From: an uncultured Pelagibacteraceae bacterium
GTDB taxonomy: Bacteria > Pseudomonadota > Alphaproteobacteria > Pelagibacterales > Pelagibacteraceae
NCBI GenBank assembly: GCA_902607945.1
Contig: CACLMD010000009.1
Span: 1-32,739, forward strand
Length of the DNA: 32,739 nucleotides
Reading direction: 5' to 3'
The position numbers were made by a program, and so were the translations under genes. The notes beneath the pieces were generated by a model. That model did not search any database. It worked only from the letters and a program-made list of their open reading frames with translations, and was not told the DNA's origin. Positions within the stretch are counted from its first letter, which is position 1. Each line of letters starts with the position of its first letter. This document shows positions 8,084-16,475 of this stretch, in pieces.

Positions 8084-8577
8084 TGCTTATAATTGGAATA
8101 GATCCTGGAATATCAGGTTCAATATGTTTTTTTGAAGATGGAAAAATTTTAGATGTAGTCGAAATGCCAACCATGACCGAGGGAAAAAAGAACAAGAGGC
8201 AAGTAAATGGATCTCAAATTTACAATGAAATTTTCAAAAGAACTAAACACAACGATAAAAGAGATATTAAAGTAATTATAGAGCAGGTTTCAGCTATGCC
8301 AGGACAAGGTGTTACCAGTATGTTTAATTTTGGCCAATCTTTTGGAATTTTAAAAGGGATGTGTTCAGCAATGCAGCTACCAATGTATTTTGTAAGACCA
8401 GCTAAGTGGAAGAAATATTTTAATTTAATCAACTCAGAAAAAGATGCGAGTAGAACTAAAGCGATAGAAATATTTCCTTATTTTTCGTCTAATTTAGCAA
8501 AAAAAAAGGACTCTAATAAAGCTGATGCGATTTTAATTGCTAGTTATTATTACGAAACATTCAGAAATGAGGAATAA
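8083..8577 (+). CDS. RuvC-fold Holliday junction resolvase, phage-type variant
   Basis: This 164-aa protein has the RNase H/RuvC fold: IIGIDPGISG with Asp7, VIIEQVSAMPGQG with Glu67, and a C-terminal acidic cluster KKDSNKADAILIA with Asp143 and Asp148. These are the four expected metal ligands. It sits in the ruvC slot after yebC, yet it does not look like canonical RuvC. The middle contains RPAKWKKYFN, then a K-D-A-S-R-T-K-A-I-E-I-F-P segment and the spacing D-x4-D. I associate these with short RuvC-like nucleases of bacteriophages. No ruvA or ruvB follows; the next gene is tolQ after a 51-bp gap. It probably cuts branched DNA, and its partners are unknown. Confidence 0.78.
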   Translation: MLIIGIDPGISGSICFFEDGKILDVVEMPTMTEGKKNKRQVNGSQIYNEIFKRTKHNDKRDIKVIIEQVSAMPGQGVTSMFNFGQSFGILKGMCSAMQLPMYFVRPAKWKKYFNLINSEKDASRTKAIEIFPYFSSNLAKKKDSNKADAILIASYYYETFRNEE

Positions 8578-8628
8578 CAACTTCTTATAAGACAAATTGA
8601 TGACACAATTGAGTGTAGAAGATAAATC

Positions 8629-9303
8629 ATGGAAGCAGATATATCATCTCAAGCAGTAGGCTTGGCATCAAGTGCAGATTTTTCTTTAGTAAATTTATTT
8701 ATTCGAGCAGATATTATAGTTAAATCTGTAATTATTATATTAATAGCTTGTTCAATTTATTCTTGGGCAATTATTATCGATAAAGTTAAGCAATTTAAAA
8801 AAATAAATCTTTTATCTGAAGAATTTGAGGAAAAGTTTTGGAAATCAAAATCTGCTGAAACTTTTTATAATAATTTACCCTCAAATGCTGATGATCCGAT
8901 GTCTTCTTTGTTTAGAGAGTCTATGCAAGGGTTACTAAAATCAAAATCAAAAACGAATTTAGCCGAGAAAATGGGTGGTATTCTTGAGATTGGTATTGAA
9001 AAACAGATTTCTAAAATTGAAAAAGGTTTTACATTTTTAGCAACTGTAGGATCTACAGCACCATTTATTGGATTATTTGGGACAGTTTGGGGAATTATGA
9101 ATTCATTTCAGTCAATTGCTATTTCAAGAAATACTAGTTTGGCAATCGTCGCTCCAGGAATTGCAGAAGCTTTGTTTGCAACCGCTCTAGGCTTGCTAGC
9201 TGCAATACCTGCTGTTGTTGCTTACAATAGGTTTAATAACGATTCTAAAAAATATTCTCAAAAATTAGAAAGCTTTTCAAAAAGATTTTTATCAATCATA
9301 TAA
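8629..9303 (+). CDS. tolQ: Tol-Pal system proton channel subunit TolQ
   Basis: TolQ forms the inner-membrane proton-driven motor with TolR and energises TolA during outer-membrane constriction. The 224-aa protein has three membrane segments at about 29-50, 134-158 and 176-200, with a large cytoplasmic loop between the first two, which is the TolQ/ExbB topology. The second and third segments contain the conserved GSTAPFIGLFGTVWGI and AEALFATALGLLAAIPAVVAYN. It opens the set tolQ-tolR-tolA-tolB-pal-cpoB. The thioesterase gene ybgC, usually just upstream, is missing. The ATG at 8629 follows a 51-bp gap with no convincing promoter. Confidence 0.95.
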   Translation: MEADISSQAVGLASSADFSLVNLFIRADIIVKSVIIILIACSIYSWAIIIDKVKQFKKINLLSEEFEEKFWKSKSAETFYNNLPSNADDPMSSLFRESMQGLLKSKSKTNLAEKMGGILEIGIEKQISKIEKGFTFLATVGSTAPFIGLFGTVWGIMNSFQSIAISRNTSLAIVAPGIAEALFATALGLLAAIPAVVAYNRFNNDSKKYSQKLESFSKRFLSII

Positions 9304-9309
9304 TAACTA

Positions 9310-9726
9310 ATGGCATTTAAATTTAATCGCTCAGGAAAAGAACCAATGAGTGAGATAAATGTTACACCATTTGTAGATGTGATGTTGGTATTGTTAATTA
9401 TTTTCATGGTAACTGCACCATTGTTAACTGTAGGAGTGCAAGTTGATTTACCAGAAAGTTCAGCTGACTCTCTACCCGAAGAACAAGAACCATTAACCTT
9501 ATCAATAAATTCAAAAGGTGAAATTTTTATACAAGAATCAAAAGTTGAATATGATAAAATTATTGCAAAAGTTTTAGCAGTTTCAAAAAATAGAACTGAT
9601 ACTCGAATATATGTTAGAGGAGATAAAACAATTAATTATGGAAGAGTTTTAGAAATTATGGGGCTTCTCTCAGGTTCGGGTTTTACAAAGGTAGCATTAA
9701 TTTCAGAGCCATATAAAGAAAGGTAA
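9310..9726 (+). CDS. tolR: Tol-Pal system protein TolR
   Basis: TolR is the single-pass partner of TolQ. The 138-aa protein carries the family signature M-S-E-I-N-V-T-P-F-V-D-V-M-L-V-L-L-I-I-F, with the proton-relaying Asp23 in the membrane helix (about residues 21-43). A periplasmic domain follows, with VDLPES and later DTRIYVRGDKTINYGRV, and a C-terminal GFTKVALISEP. ExbD has the same fold, but the linkage to tolQ, tolA and tolB settles the call. It starts 6 bases after tolQ and ends 7 bases before tolA. Confidence 0.95.
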   Translation: MAFKFNRSGKEPMSEINVTPFVDVMLVLLIIFMVTAPLLTVGVQVDLPESSADSLPEEQEPLTLSINSKGEIFIQESKVEYDKIIAKVLAVSKNRTDTRIYVRGDKTINYGRVLEIMGLLSGSGFTKVALISEPYKER

Positions 9727-9733
9727 TTAATAA

Positions 9734-10543
9734 GTGAATAGAAGTATTATTGTATCTTCTGTTTTTCATATATTTGTAATAATTTTAACAGCAATGAGTC
9801 TTCCATTTTTAGCAAAAAAACCAATTGATCTGCCTCCTATTGTGTCAGTAGAGTTGATACAAATTACTGAAAAAACAAACATTCCATTTGCACCAAAGGC
9901 TAAAAAAATTATTGAAGAAGCAAAAGAGAAAGAAAAAAAATTAGTTTCTGAACAGGCACCACCTAAAAAAATTAAAAAGAAAAAACCGGATGCGGTTCCA
10001 ATGCCTGAAGATAATGTTAAAAAAGTTGAAAAAGTCAAGGATGACACTCAGAATCCAGAAAAAATTGATAATGAAGTTAAACAAGTATCTGAGTTTGAAA
10101 AGGAGGAATTATTTGATCCAAATAATATAGCTGCATTAATTGATAAATCTAAAGAGGAAACATCAGCAGTAGTTAATAAAACTGATCAAGTCACTCAAGA
10201 TCAAGTTAAAAATTTTGAAAATAAAGGTTTATCTTTAAGTGAAGAGGATGCTTTAAAAGCACAAATATTTGGTTGTTGGAGTATTCCATTAGGTTTACCT
10301 TATAATGAAAATCTATTAGTTAGAATTAGACTTGAATTAAAACCAGATGGTTCAGTTATAAAATCAGAGATACTTGATCATGCGAGAATGAACAGGCCAG
10401 GACAGGGATTTTATAAAGTTTTAGCTGAAAGTGCCCTTAGAGCTGTTAAGTTGTGCCAACCTTTAAGAGTACCAAGTACTGGATATGAGAGATGGAAAGA
10501 GTTACAATTAAATTTTGATGCAAGAGAAATGTTAGAAGGTTAG
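9734..10543 (+). CDS. tolA: Tol-Pal system protein TolA (GTG start)
   Basis: TolA connects the TolQR motor to TolB-Pal across the periplasm. The 269-aa protein shows the three-part TolA plan. A short N-terminus and one membrane helix lie at about residues 5-27. A Lys/Glu/Pro-rich extended middle spans about 40-165, with runs such as EEAKEKEKK and [11 protein letters not shown]-terminal globular domain spans about 170-265. That domain has two cysteines (F-G-C-W and K-L-C-Q-P-L) placed like the disulfide pair of TolA domain III. The start is GTG at 9734, 7 bases after tolR, with an AAAGG purine stretch upstream. The middle is much shorter than in E. coli TolA (about 420 aa in total). Confidence 0.9.
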   Translation: MNRSIIVSSVFHIFVIILTAMSLPFLAKKPIDLPPIVSVELIQITEKTNIPFAPKAKKIIEEAKEKEKKLVSEQAPPKKIKKKKPDAVPMPEDNVKKVEKVKDDTQNPEKIDNEVKQVSEFEKEELFDPNNIAALIDKSKEETSAVVNKTDQVTQDQVKNFENKGLSLSEEDALKAQIFGCWSIPLGLPYNENLLVRIRLELKPDGSVIKSEILDHARMNRPGQGFYKVLAESALRAVKLCQPLRVPSTGYERWKELQLNFDAREMLEG

Positions 10544-10545
10544 AA

Positions 10546-11901
10546 ATGAAAAGCATTATAAATAAATTTTTAATATTATTATTAGTGATTTTATTTTTTC
10601 CAATAAAATCATTTGGGTTAATTGAAGTCGATATTACAAGAGGTAATTTAAATCCACTACCACTAGCAGTTTCACCTTTATCTATTGATGAAAAATCTAA
10701 AAAAAGTTTTGAAAATTTATTAAAAAAAAAAAATATTGGTGAAGAAATTTCTTCTATTGTTGAGAATAATTTAAAAACTTCAGGTTTATTTAACCCTTTA
10801 AATAAGGATGCCTTTCTTCAAGCCCCAGATATTGCAAATTTAAAACCTAGATTTGAAGACTGGAATTTGATTAAAGCACAAGCTTTAATAACAGGTAAAG
10901 TTAGTAATGTTGATAAAAAATTGAGAGTAGAATTTAGGTTATGGGATGTTTTGGCAGGAAAAGAAATGATGGCACTTGCATTTACAACAGTTCCAACAAA
11001 TTGGAGAAGAGTTGGCCATATAATTTCAGATAAAGTTTACGAAAGATTAACTGGAGAGAAAGGTTATTTTGATACAAGAATTATTTATGTTGCAGAAGAG
11101 GGGCCCAAAACTAAAAGAATTAAGAAATTAGCTATAATGGATCAAGATGGTGCTAACAATAAATTTTTAACTTTAGGTAACGAATTAGTTTTAACACCAA
11201 GATTTAATCCAACTAGTCAAATGGTAACATATCTTTCTTATTTTAGAAATTTACCAAGAGTATATTTGCTTGATATAGAAACAGGCATGCAAGAAGTAGT
11301 TGGTGATTTTCCTGGAATGACATTTGCACCAAGATTTTCCCCTGATGGAAAAAAAATAATTATGAGTTTTGCTAACGATGGAAAATCGGATATTTATACA
11401 ATGGATTTAGAAAACAGAATTGTAGAAAAAATTACAAATCATCCATCAATTGATACTTCACCTTCTTATTCTCCTGATGGAAAATATATTTGTTTTAATT
11501 CTGATAGAAGTGGTTATCAACAGATTTATGTTATGAAAAGTGATGGCAGCAATGTTAAAAGAATTTCTTTTGGTAACGGTATATATGGAACACCAGTTTG
11601 GTCACCGAGAGGGGATTTGATAGCTTTTACTAAATTGCACAAGGGCAAATTTTATATTGGAGTCATGAGGACTGATGGAAGTGGTGAAAGATTATTGACT
11701 GAAAATTTTTATCAAGAGGCTCCTTCCTGGTCACCCAATGGAAGGGTTTTAATTTTTTATAGAGAAACAAAAACAGATGAAAAAGGCAAAGGTTTTTCTG
11801 CCAAACTATGGTCTATAGACCTAACTGGCTATAATGAAAGAATGGTTAAAACTCCTACTGACGGTTCAGACCCATCATGGTCATCATTATTAAGTAATTA
11901 G
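10546..11901 (+). CDS. tolB: Tol-Pal system periplasmic protein TolB
   Basis: This 451-aa periplasmic protein binds Pal and is released by TolA. It has a signal peptide (Lys-rich start, hydrophobic core at about 8-20, likely cleavage near S-F-G at about 24-25). An N-terminal mixed domain follows, reaching about residue 180 ([20 protein letters not shown]). The C-terminal six-bladed beta-propeller is visible as repeats of the type P-x-F/W-S-P-D-G-x-x-[41 protein letters not shown] and [14 protein letters not shown]. Its ATG is 2 bases after the tolA stop. It is followed by an 85-bp gap with a candidate promoter for pal. Confidence 0.96.
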   Translation: MKSIINKFLILLLVILFFPIKSFGLIEVDITRGNLNPLPLAVSPLSIDEKSKKSFENLLKKKNIGEEISSIVENNLKTSGLFNPLNKDAFLQAPDIANLKPRFEDWNLIKAQALITGKVSNVDKKLRVEFRLWDVLAGKEMMALAFTTVPTNWRRVGHIISDKVYERLTGEKGYFDTRIIYVAEEGPKTKRIKKLAIMDQDGANNKFLTLGNELVLTPRFNPTSQMVTYLSYFRNLPRVYLLDIETGMQEVVGDFPGMTFAPRFSPDGKKIIMSFANDGKSDIYTMDLENRIVEKITNHPSIDTSPSYSPDGKYICFNSDRSGYQQIYVMKSDGSNVKRISFGNGIYGTPVWSPRGDLIAFTKLHKGKFYIGVMRTDGSGERLLTENFYQEAPSWSPNGRVLIFYRETKTDEKGKGFSAKLWSIDLTGYNERMVKTPTDGSDPSWSSLLSN

Positions 11902-11925
11902 TACTAAATAGCTTGATTTTTTATC

Positions 11926-11955
11926 TTGAAACCTCTAATCAGGTGTGAATATACT
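11926..11955 (+). promoter_or_regulatory. Candidate sigma-70 promoter for pal
   Basis: TTGAAA (11926-11931) and TATACT (11950-11955) are separated by 18 bases in the 85-bp tolB-pal gap, each with at most two differences from consensus. The pal start codon is 31 bases downstream of the -10 box and a strong terminator follows pal, so pal could be expressed as its own transcript beyond the operon message. Confidence 0.5.
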
Positions 11956-11975
11956 AAGTATTAGAAATATTGATC

Positions 11976-11981
11976 AAGGAG
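11976..11981 (+). promoter_or_regulatory. Shine-Dalgarno AAGGAG that fixes the pal start
   Basis: AAGGAG lies 5 bases before the ATG at 11987. It selects this ATG over the in-frame GTG at 11945, which would put 14 residues in front of the lipoprotein signal peptide. Confidence 0.8.
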
Positions 11982-11986
11982 CAATA

Positions 11987-12466
11987 ATGAAATTAAACAA
12001 AATTTTAAAAAATACACTTTTAGTTGTTATAGCATGTTTTGCATTAAGCGCATGTGCAACAAAAAAAGTTTCAACAAGTCAAATGCAAAGTGATGTGTAC
12101 ACGGGAACAGATACCATAGAGTATTTAGCTTCAGGTGTTCCAGATAGAGTTTTCTTTGCAACAAATGAATCAGTTCTTACTACGGCTTCTAGAGAGACAT
12201 TAAGAAAACAAGCAGCTTGGTTAAGAAAAAATTCGGACATAACAATTGTCTTAGAGGGTCATGCCGACGAAAGAGGGACTAGAGAATATAACTTAGCTTT
12301 AGGTGAGAGAAGAGCAAATGCAGCTAAAGATTATTTAATGACCTATGGTATTTCTTCAGACAGAATTTCTGTTTTAAGTTATGGTAAAGAAAGACCAGTA
12401 GACTCTGGATCAAACCCATTAGCTTGGTCTAAAAACAGAAGATCAGTCACAGTTAAAGCAAATTAA
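11987..12466 (+). CDS. pal: Peptidoglycan-associated lipoprotein Pal
   Basis: Pal anchors the outer membrane to peptidoglycan and is the target of TolB. From the ATG at 11987 the product has 159 aa. It starts with a lipoprotein signal (MKLNKILKN, then a hydrophobic core) and a lipobox L20-S-A-C23, with Cys23 as the lipidated residue. The C-terminal two thirds form an OmpA-like peptidoglycan-binding domain: FFATNESVLT, LEGHADERGTREYNLALGERRANAA, and SYGKERPVDSGSNPLAWSKNRR. The start is supported by an AAGGAG sequence. The gene is bracketed by a candidate promoter and a strong terminator, which fits the high level expected of this abundant lipoprotein. Confidence 0.96.
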   Translation: MKLNKILKNTLLVVIACFALSACATKKVSTSQMQSDVYTGTDTIEYLASGVPDRVFFATNESVLTTASRETLRKQAAWLRKNSDITIVLEGHADERGTREYNLALGERRANAAKDYLMTYGISSDRISVLSYGKERPVDSGSNPLAWSKNRRSVTVKAN

Positions 12467-12483
12467 TTAGTATTTCTAAATTT

Positions 12484-12523
12484 AAAGACCCCTTAATTCT
12501 AGAGATTAAGGGGTCTTTTTTTT
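12484..12523 (+). terminator. Rho-independent terminator after pal
   Basis: There is a perfect 14-bp stem (12484-12497 with 12505-12518, core GACCCC/GGGGTC), a 7-base loop, and a run of eight T residues (12516-12523) that overlaps the end of the stem. It starts 18 bases after the pal stop. It is by far the strongest hairpin I see and one of the few G+C-rich spots in the window. It should end the tolQ-pal transcript and separate cpoB. Confidence 0.93.
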
Positions 12524-12552
12524 GCCATTATTATAAACATAAATAATTTTAA

Positions 12553-13536
12553 ATGAGTTTTAAAAAACTATTAATTATAAAGTTATTTATTTTATTAAAT
12601 ATTCTTATTAATCAGAGTGCTCTTGCAGATAATCATAATATTTATGAGATACTTGAATCAATACAAAAAAATATCAAAACTCTTGAGAAAGCAGTCTACT
12701 CAGGATCAATTGAAATAAACAATGAAAACTCAAGTTCAACAGGTTTAAATGATAATTCTGAAGATGTTTTAACAAAACATTTATTAAAATTATCAGAAAT
12801 TGAAAATCAATTTCAAGAACTTACGAATCGATTTGAAGAAATAAATTTTAAATTAGACAAATTATCTAATAGATTATCGAAAGTACAAGCCGATAATCAA
12901 ATTAGGTTTCAAGATATAGAGGGAGTAATAATATCAGATGATAGTAGTAATAAAATTTCTAAAAAAAAATTAGATGATACTGATAATGTTTTGCCAGGTT
13001 CATCAGAACCACAAGATTTAGGCTCAGTATCCTATAAAGATACAGAAACAAATGAAACAACTCAAAAAATTCAATCAGTTGAAACTACTGCTTCTATAGT
13101 TACAGAAGCTTTTCAAGCAGAAGAAAAAATTTTACCTGACGAAGCTCCAAATAAACAATATGAATTTGCAACAAGTTTTTTAAAAGTTGGAGATTATCCA
13201 ACTGCGGAAAGAGCATTTAGAGAATTCGTTTTATCAAATCCTAATCATGAACTGGCTGGAAACGCCCAATATTGGTATGCTGAAACATTTAGAATTAGGC
13301 AATTATATACTGATGCTGCATCAGCATATTTAGAAGGATATCAAAAGTATCCAAAAGGAGATAAAGCTCCAATAAACTTATTAAAGCTGGGCATCTCAAT
13401 GGTTCAGATTGGTGAAAAAGATCAAGGATGCAAAATGATAAATGGAGTTGAAAAACAATATCCAAAAGCCAATCAATCTGTTATCCAAAAAGCTAAATAT
13501 GAGTCTAAAAAATTTGAATGTAATCAAAACTCCTAA
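12553..13536 (+). CDS. cpoB: Cell division coordinator CpoB (YbgF family)
   Basis: CpoB is a periplasmic protein that links Tol-Pal action to septal peptidoglycan synthesis. The 327-aa product has a signal peptide (MSFKKLLIIKLFILLNILIN, likely cleavage after the A-L-A near residue 25). A coiled coil follows at about 78-120 (LKLSEIENQFQELTNRFEEI), then a low-complexity acidic linker. C-terminal tetratricopeptide repeats from about 215 to 320 include KVGDYPTAERAFREFVLSNP and GNAQYWYAETF. This matches the YbgF plan of coiled coil plus TPR. It starts 30 bp after the pal terminator, so it needs its own promoter or read-through. Its end overlaps tilS by 38 bases. Confidence 0.92.
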   Translation: MSFKKLLIIKLFILLNILINQSALADNHNIYEILESIQKNIKTLEKAVYSGSIEINNENSSSTGLNDNSEDVLTKHLLKLSEIENQFQELTNRFEEINFKLDKLSNRLSKVQADNQIRFQDIEGVIISDDSSNKISKKKLDDTDNVLPGSSEPQDLGSVSYKDTETNETTQKIQSVETTASIVTEAFQAEEKILPDEAPNKQYEFATSFLKVGDYPTAERAFREFVLSNPNHELAGNAQYWYAETFRIRQLYTDAASAYLEGYQKYPKGDKAPINLLKLGISMVQIGEKDQGCKMINGVEKQYPKANQSVIQKAKYESKKFECNQNS

Positions 13537-14521
13537 AAATTTAAGATTAAAATTATCCAATAAAAAAGTTCAAAAATTATTAAAGTCTTTTGAAAGAAAT
13601 TTAAATATTCAAGAGGCATTTGTAGTTGCTGTATCGGGTGGACCAGACAGTCTAGCTCTAGCGTTTTTAACTAAGATTTATTCAATTAAATATAATTTAA
13701 GATGTAGATATTTTATAGTAGATCATAAGCTAAGAAAAGAGTCGACTGATGAAGCCAGAAAAGTAAAAAAAATTCTAAATAATTTTGATATTAAAGCTGA
13801 AATACTAACTTGGAGAGGAAAAAAACCAATAAGAAATATCCAATCATTGTCTAGAAAAAAAAGATATGATTTGTTATTTTCAAAATGTAAACAACTCAAA
13901 ATTTACAATTTAATTATTGGACATCACTTAGATGATGCCTTTGAAAATTTTTTTATTAGAATGATTAGAGGAAGTGGACTGAAGGGTTTGGTTTCTCTTG
14001 AAAAAAATAAGAAGATAGCTTCAATTAATTTAGTTAGACCATTATTAGATTTTGAAAAAAAAGATTTAGAATTTATCTCTAATTATGTTTTTAATTTTTT
14101 CATTAATGATCCTTCAAACGAAGATACTAAATATCAAAGAATTAAAATAAGAAATATAATTAGAGAATTTAAGAATAATGGATTGGATAAACATAAATTG
14201 TTTTTGACTCTTAAGAACTTAAGGAAATCTAATCAAGCTTTAATGTTTTATGTTGATCAAAATAAAAAAAATAATTCCTTTTTAAACAAAGATAAAAGAG
14301 AAATATTACTAAATAGAGATTTTTTTGGCCATCCTTATGAAGTAGTCTTCAGATCTTTAACTGACATTCTTAAAATAATCGGAGATAAATACAATTTTGC
14401 CAGGGGCAAAAAAATTGACATTATTTTAGATAAAATTAAAAAAAAGACGCTAAAGAAAGATACATTAGCTGGATGTGTGATAAAAAAGGTAAATCATACT
14501 GTAATTATTACAAAAGAGTAG
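13499..14521 (+). CDS. tilS: tRNA(Ile)-lysidine synthase, short form
   Basis: TilS attaches lysine to C34 of the CAU-anticodon tRNA-Ile so that it reads AUA, a codon that is abundant in this genome. The PP-loop ATPase motif AVSGGPDSLALAF is near residue 40, followed by VDHKLRKES and the tRNA-contacting IIGHHLDDAFENFFIRMIRGSGLKGL. From the ATG at 13499 the product is 340 aa, against about 430 in E. coli, so the C-terminal domains are reduced. An in-frame ATG at 13442 would add 19 residues read wholly within cpoB; I prefer 13499, with a 38-base overlap. The alphaproteobacterial order cpoB-tilS-ftsH is kept. Confidence 0.9.
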   Translation: MSLKNLNVIKTPKNLRLKLSNKKVQKLLKSFERNLNIQEAFVVAVSGGPDSLALAFLTKIYSIKYNLRCRYFIVDHKLRKESTDEARKVKKILNNFDIKAEILTWRGKKPIRNIQSLSRKKRYDLLFSKCKQLKIYNLIIGHHLDDAFENFFIRMIRGSGLKGLVSLEKNKKIASINLVRPLLDFEKKDLEFISNYVFNFFINDPSNEDTKYQRIKIRNIIREFKNNGLDKHKLFLTLKNLRKSNQALMFYVDQNKKNNSFLNKDKREILLNRDFFGHPYEVVFRSLTDILKIIGDKYNFARGKKIDIILDKIKKKTLKKDTLAGCVIKKVNHTVIITKE

Positions 14522-14532
14522 CAATTTTGATA

Positions 14533-14560
14533 CTTGTTTAATTTATAATAATTCTTATCT
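14533..14560 (+). promoter_or_regulatory. Candidate heat-shock (sigma-32) promoter of ftsH
   Basis: In the 47-bp tilS-ftsH gap, CTTGTT (14533-14538) is followed after 15 bases by CTTATCT (14554-14560). As I recall it, the alphaproteobacterial RpoH consensus is CTTG, about 17 bases, then CYTATNT, which this matches in its key positions. The ftsH ATG is only 8 bases further, so the transcript would be nearly leaderless. An overlapping TATAAT (14544-14549) without a clear -35 could be an alternative housekeeping -10. Confidence 0.45.
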
Positions 14561-14568
14561 TAAATCAT

Positions 14569-16470
14569 ATGAATTTAAAAAACTTAGCAATGTGGGCAAT
14601 CATAGTCTTCTTGACTATTGGACTTTACAACATGTTCAAGAATCCTCAGTCTAAAGTTAGAACGGGCAACCAAATAATATTTTCAGATTTTCTAACTTCG
14701 GTTGATAATGGAGAAGTTTTAAAGGTAGATATTCAAGGCAATAATATTAAAGGAGTTTATTCTAGTGGTGATAGTTTTTCAACTTACGCACCAAATGATC
14801 CAAATTTAATTGAAAAACTTTCTGATAAAGGAGTGAGTATATCTGCTGCACCAATAGATGAAAAAATGCCATCTTTGTTTGGGGTATTATTGTCATGGTT
14901 TCCAATGTTATTACTAATTGCAGTTTGGATTTTCTTCATGCGTCAAATGCAAGGTGGAAAAGGTGGCGCAATGGGTTTTGGAAAATCTAAAGCTAAAATG
15001 ATGAATGAATTAAAAGGAAAAGTAACATTTAATGATGTAGCTGGTGTTGAGGAAGCAAAAGAAGAAGTAGAAGAGATTGTAGAATTTTTGAAAGATCCAA
15101 AAAAATTTAGTAGACTTGGAGGAAAAATTCCGAGAGGAGCTCTTTTAGTTGGACCACCAGGTACAGGAAAAACATTACTTGCTAGAGCTATTGCTGGTGA
15201 AGCAGGTGTACCTTTCTTTACTATTTCTGGGTCAGATTTTGTCGAAATGTTTGTTGGGGTTGGAGCTTCAAGAGTTAGAGATATGTTTGAACAAGGTAAA
15301 AAAAATTCTCCTTGCATAATTTTTATAGATGAAATTGATGCAGTAGGAAGAAGTAGAGGAGCGGGTCTAGGAGGAGGAAATGATGAGAGAGAACAAACTC
15401 TAAACCAACTTCTTGTTGAAATGGATGGCTTTGATACTAATGAGGGTGTAATAATTATTGCTGCAACTAATAGACCAGATGTTTTGGATCCGGCTTTATT
15501 AAGACCAGGAAGATTTGACAGACAAGTTGTAGTCTCAAATCCTGATATAATTGGAAGAGAGAAAATTTTAAAAGTTCATGTAAAAAAGATTAAAATGGCT
15601 CCAGATGTTAATTTGAGAACTATTGCAAGAGGAACACCAGGATTTTCAGGAGCAGATCTTGCAAACATAGTGAATGAGTCAGCTCTTTTAGCAGCAAGAA
15701 AAAACAAAAGAATTGTTACATTAAGTGAATTTGAAGAGGCTAAAGATAAAGTTATGATGGGTGCTGAGAGACGTTCAATGGTAATGACTGAAGATGAAAA
15801 AAAATTAACAGCTTATCATGAAGGCGGTCATGCTCTAGTTTCTTTTAACATGCCAAGTTATGACCCTATCCATAAAGCTACAATTATTCCTAGAGGAAGA
15901 GCACTAGGTATGGTAATGAACTTGCCAGAAAGAGATCAACACGGCCATTCAATTAAGTATCTCAAAGCTAGATTGGCAGTATGTTTTGGCGGAAGAGTTG
16001 CTGAAGAAGTAATTTTTGGAAAAGACAATATATCTACAGGAGCTGGTGGGGGAACTGGATCCGATATTAATCAGGCAACTCAGCTTGCTAGAGCAATGGT
16101 GACAAAATATGGAATGAGTGAGGAAATGGGTCCAGTTGAATATGGAGAAAATCAGGAAGAGGTATTTTTAGGAAGATCTGTTACACAAACTCAATCAGTT
16201 TCTGAGGAAGTTGCTCAAAAAATAGACAAAGAAATCAGAAAATTAGTTGATGAAGGCTATAATAAAGCTAAACAAATTTTAACAGATAAAATTGATGATT
16301 TACATAAAATCGCAAAAGCTCTTATAACTTATGAAACTTTATCAGGTGAAGAAATAGAAAATATAATTAATAAAAATATATATCCTGCTGATAAACAAGA
16401 TTTAAAAGTCGATGATGAAAAAGGCTCCGCTATGGGAGTAATGGGTCTAAAACCAAAAATTGTTCACTAA
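14569..16470 (+). CDS. ftsH: ATP-dependent zinc metalloprotease FtsH
   Basis: FtsH is a hexameric inner-membrane AAA+ protease that degrades membrane proteins and regulators, including sigma-32 in E. coli. The 633-aa protein has two membrane helices (about 5-22 and 103-124) around a periplasmic domain. The AAA module has Walker A GPPGTGKT at 195-202, Walker [16 protein letters not shown], and the second region of homology ending in [11 protein letters not shown]. The zinc site is HEGGH at 417-421, where most FtsH proteins have HEAGH; both zinc-binding His and the Glu are kept. It lies between tilS and folP as in many alphaproteobacteria and may be under RpoH control. Confidence 0.98.
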   Translation: MNLKNLAMWAIIVFLTIGLYNMFKNPQSKVRTGNQIIFSDFLTSVDNGEVLKVDIQGNNIKGVYSSGDSFSTYAPNDPNLIEKLSDKGVSISAAPIDEKMPSLFGVLLSWFPMLLLIAVWIFFMRQMQGGKGGAMGFGKSKAKMMNELKGKVTFNDVAGVEEAKEEVEEIVEFLKDPKKFSRLGGKIPRGALLVGPPGTGKTLLARAIAGEAGVPFFTISGSDFVEMFVGVGASRVRDMFEQGKKNSPCIIFIDEIDAVGRSRGAGLGGGNDEREQTLNQLLVEMDGFDTNEGVIIIAATNRPDVLDPALLRPGRFDRQVVVSNPDIIGREKILKVHVKKIKMAPDVNLRTIARGTPGFSGADLANIVNESALLAARKNKRIVTLSEFEEAKDKVMMGAERRSMVMTEDEKKLTAYHEGGHALVSFNMPSYDPIHKATIIPRGRALGMVMNLPERDQHGHSIKYLKARLAVCFGGRVAEEVIFGKDNISTGAGGGTGSDINQATQLARAMVTKYGMSEEMGPVEYGENQEEVFLGRSVTQTQSVSEEVAQKIDKEIRKLVDEGYNKAKQILTDKIDDLHKIAKALITYETLSGEEIENIINKNIYPADKQDLKVDDEKGSAMGVMGLKPKIVH

Positions 16471-16475
16471 AATTT

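Noticed and set aside
8600..8659. Short ATG frame of 19 codons overlapping the tolQ start
   Set aside because: It has no ribosome site and no similarity, and lies in the gap where ruvAB or ybgC might be expected; it is no remnant of these that I can recognise.
11945..11986. GTG start giving a longer Pal
   Set aside because: It would put 14 residues before the lipoprotein signal peptide, while the ATG at 11987 has AAGGAG 5 bases upstream.
13442..13498. Earlier ATG for TilS
   Set aside because: The extra 19 residues are read entirely within conserved cpoB sequence; the later ATG fits the family better.
14943..15317. Long open frame on the minus strand opposite ftsH (and similar ones at 16589-16960, 18842-19312, 9766-10047)
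   Set aside because: These are mirror frames of strongly conserved plus-strand genes, rich in Phe/Ser/Pro from reverse-complemented Lys/Glu codons, and show no family motif.
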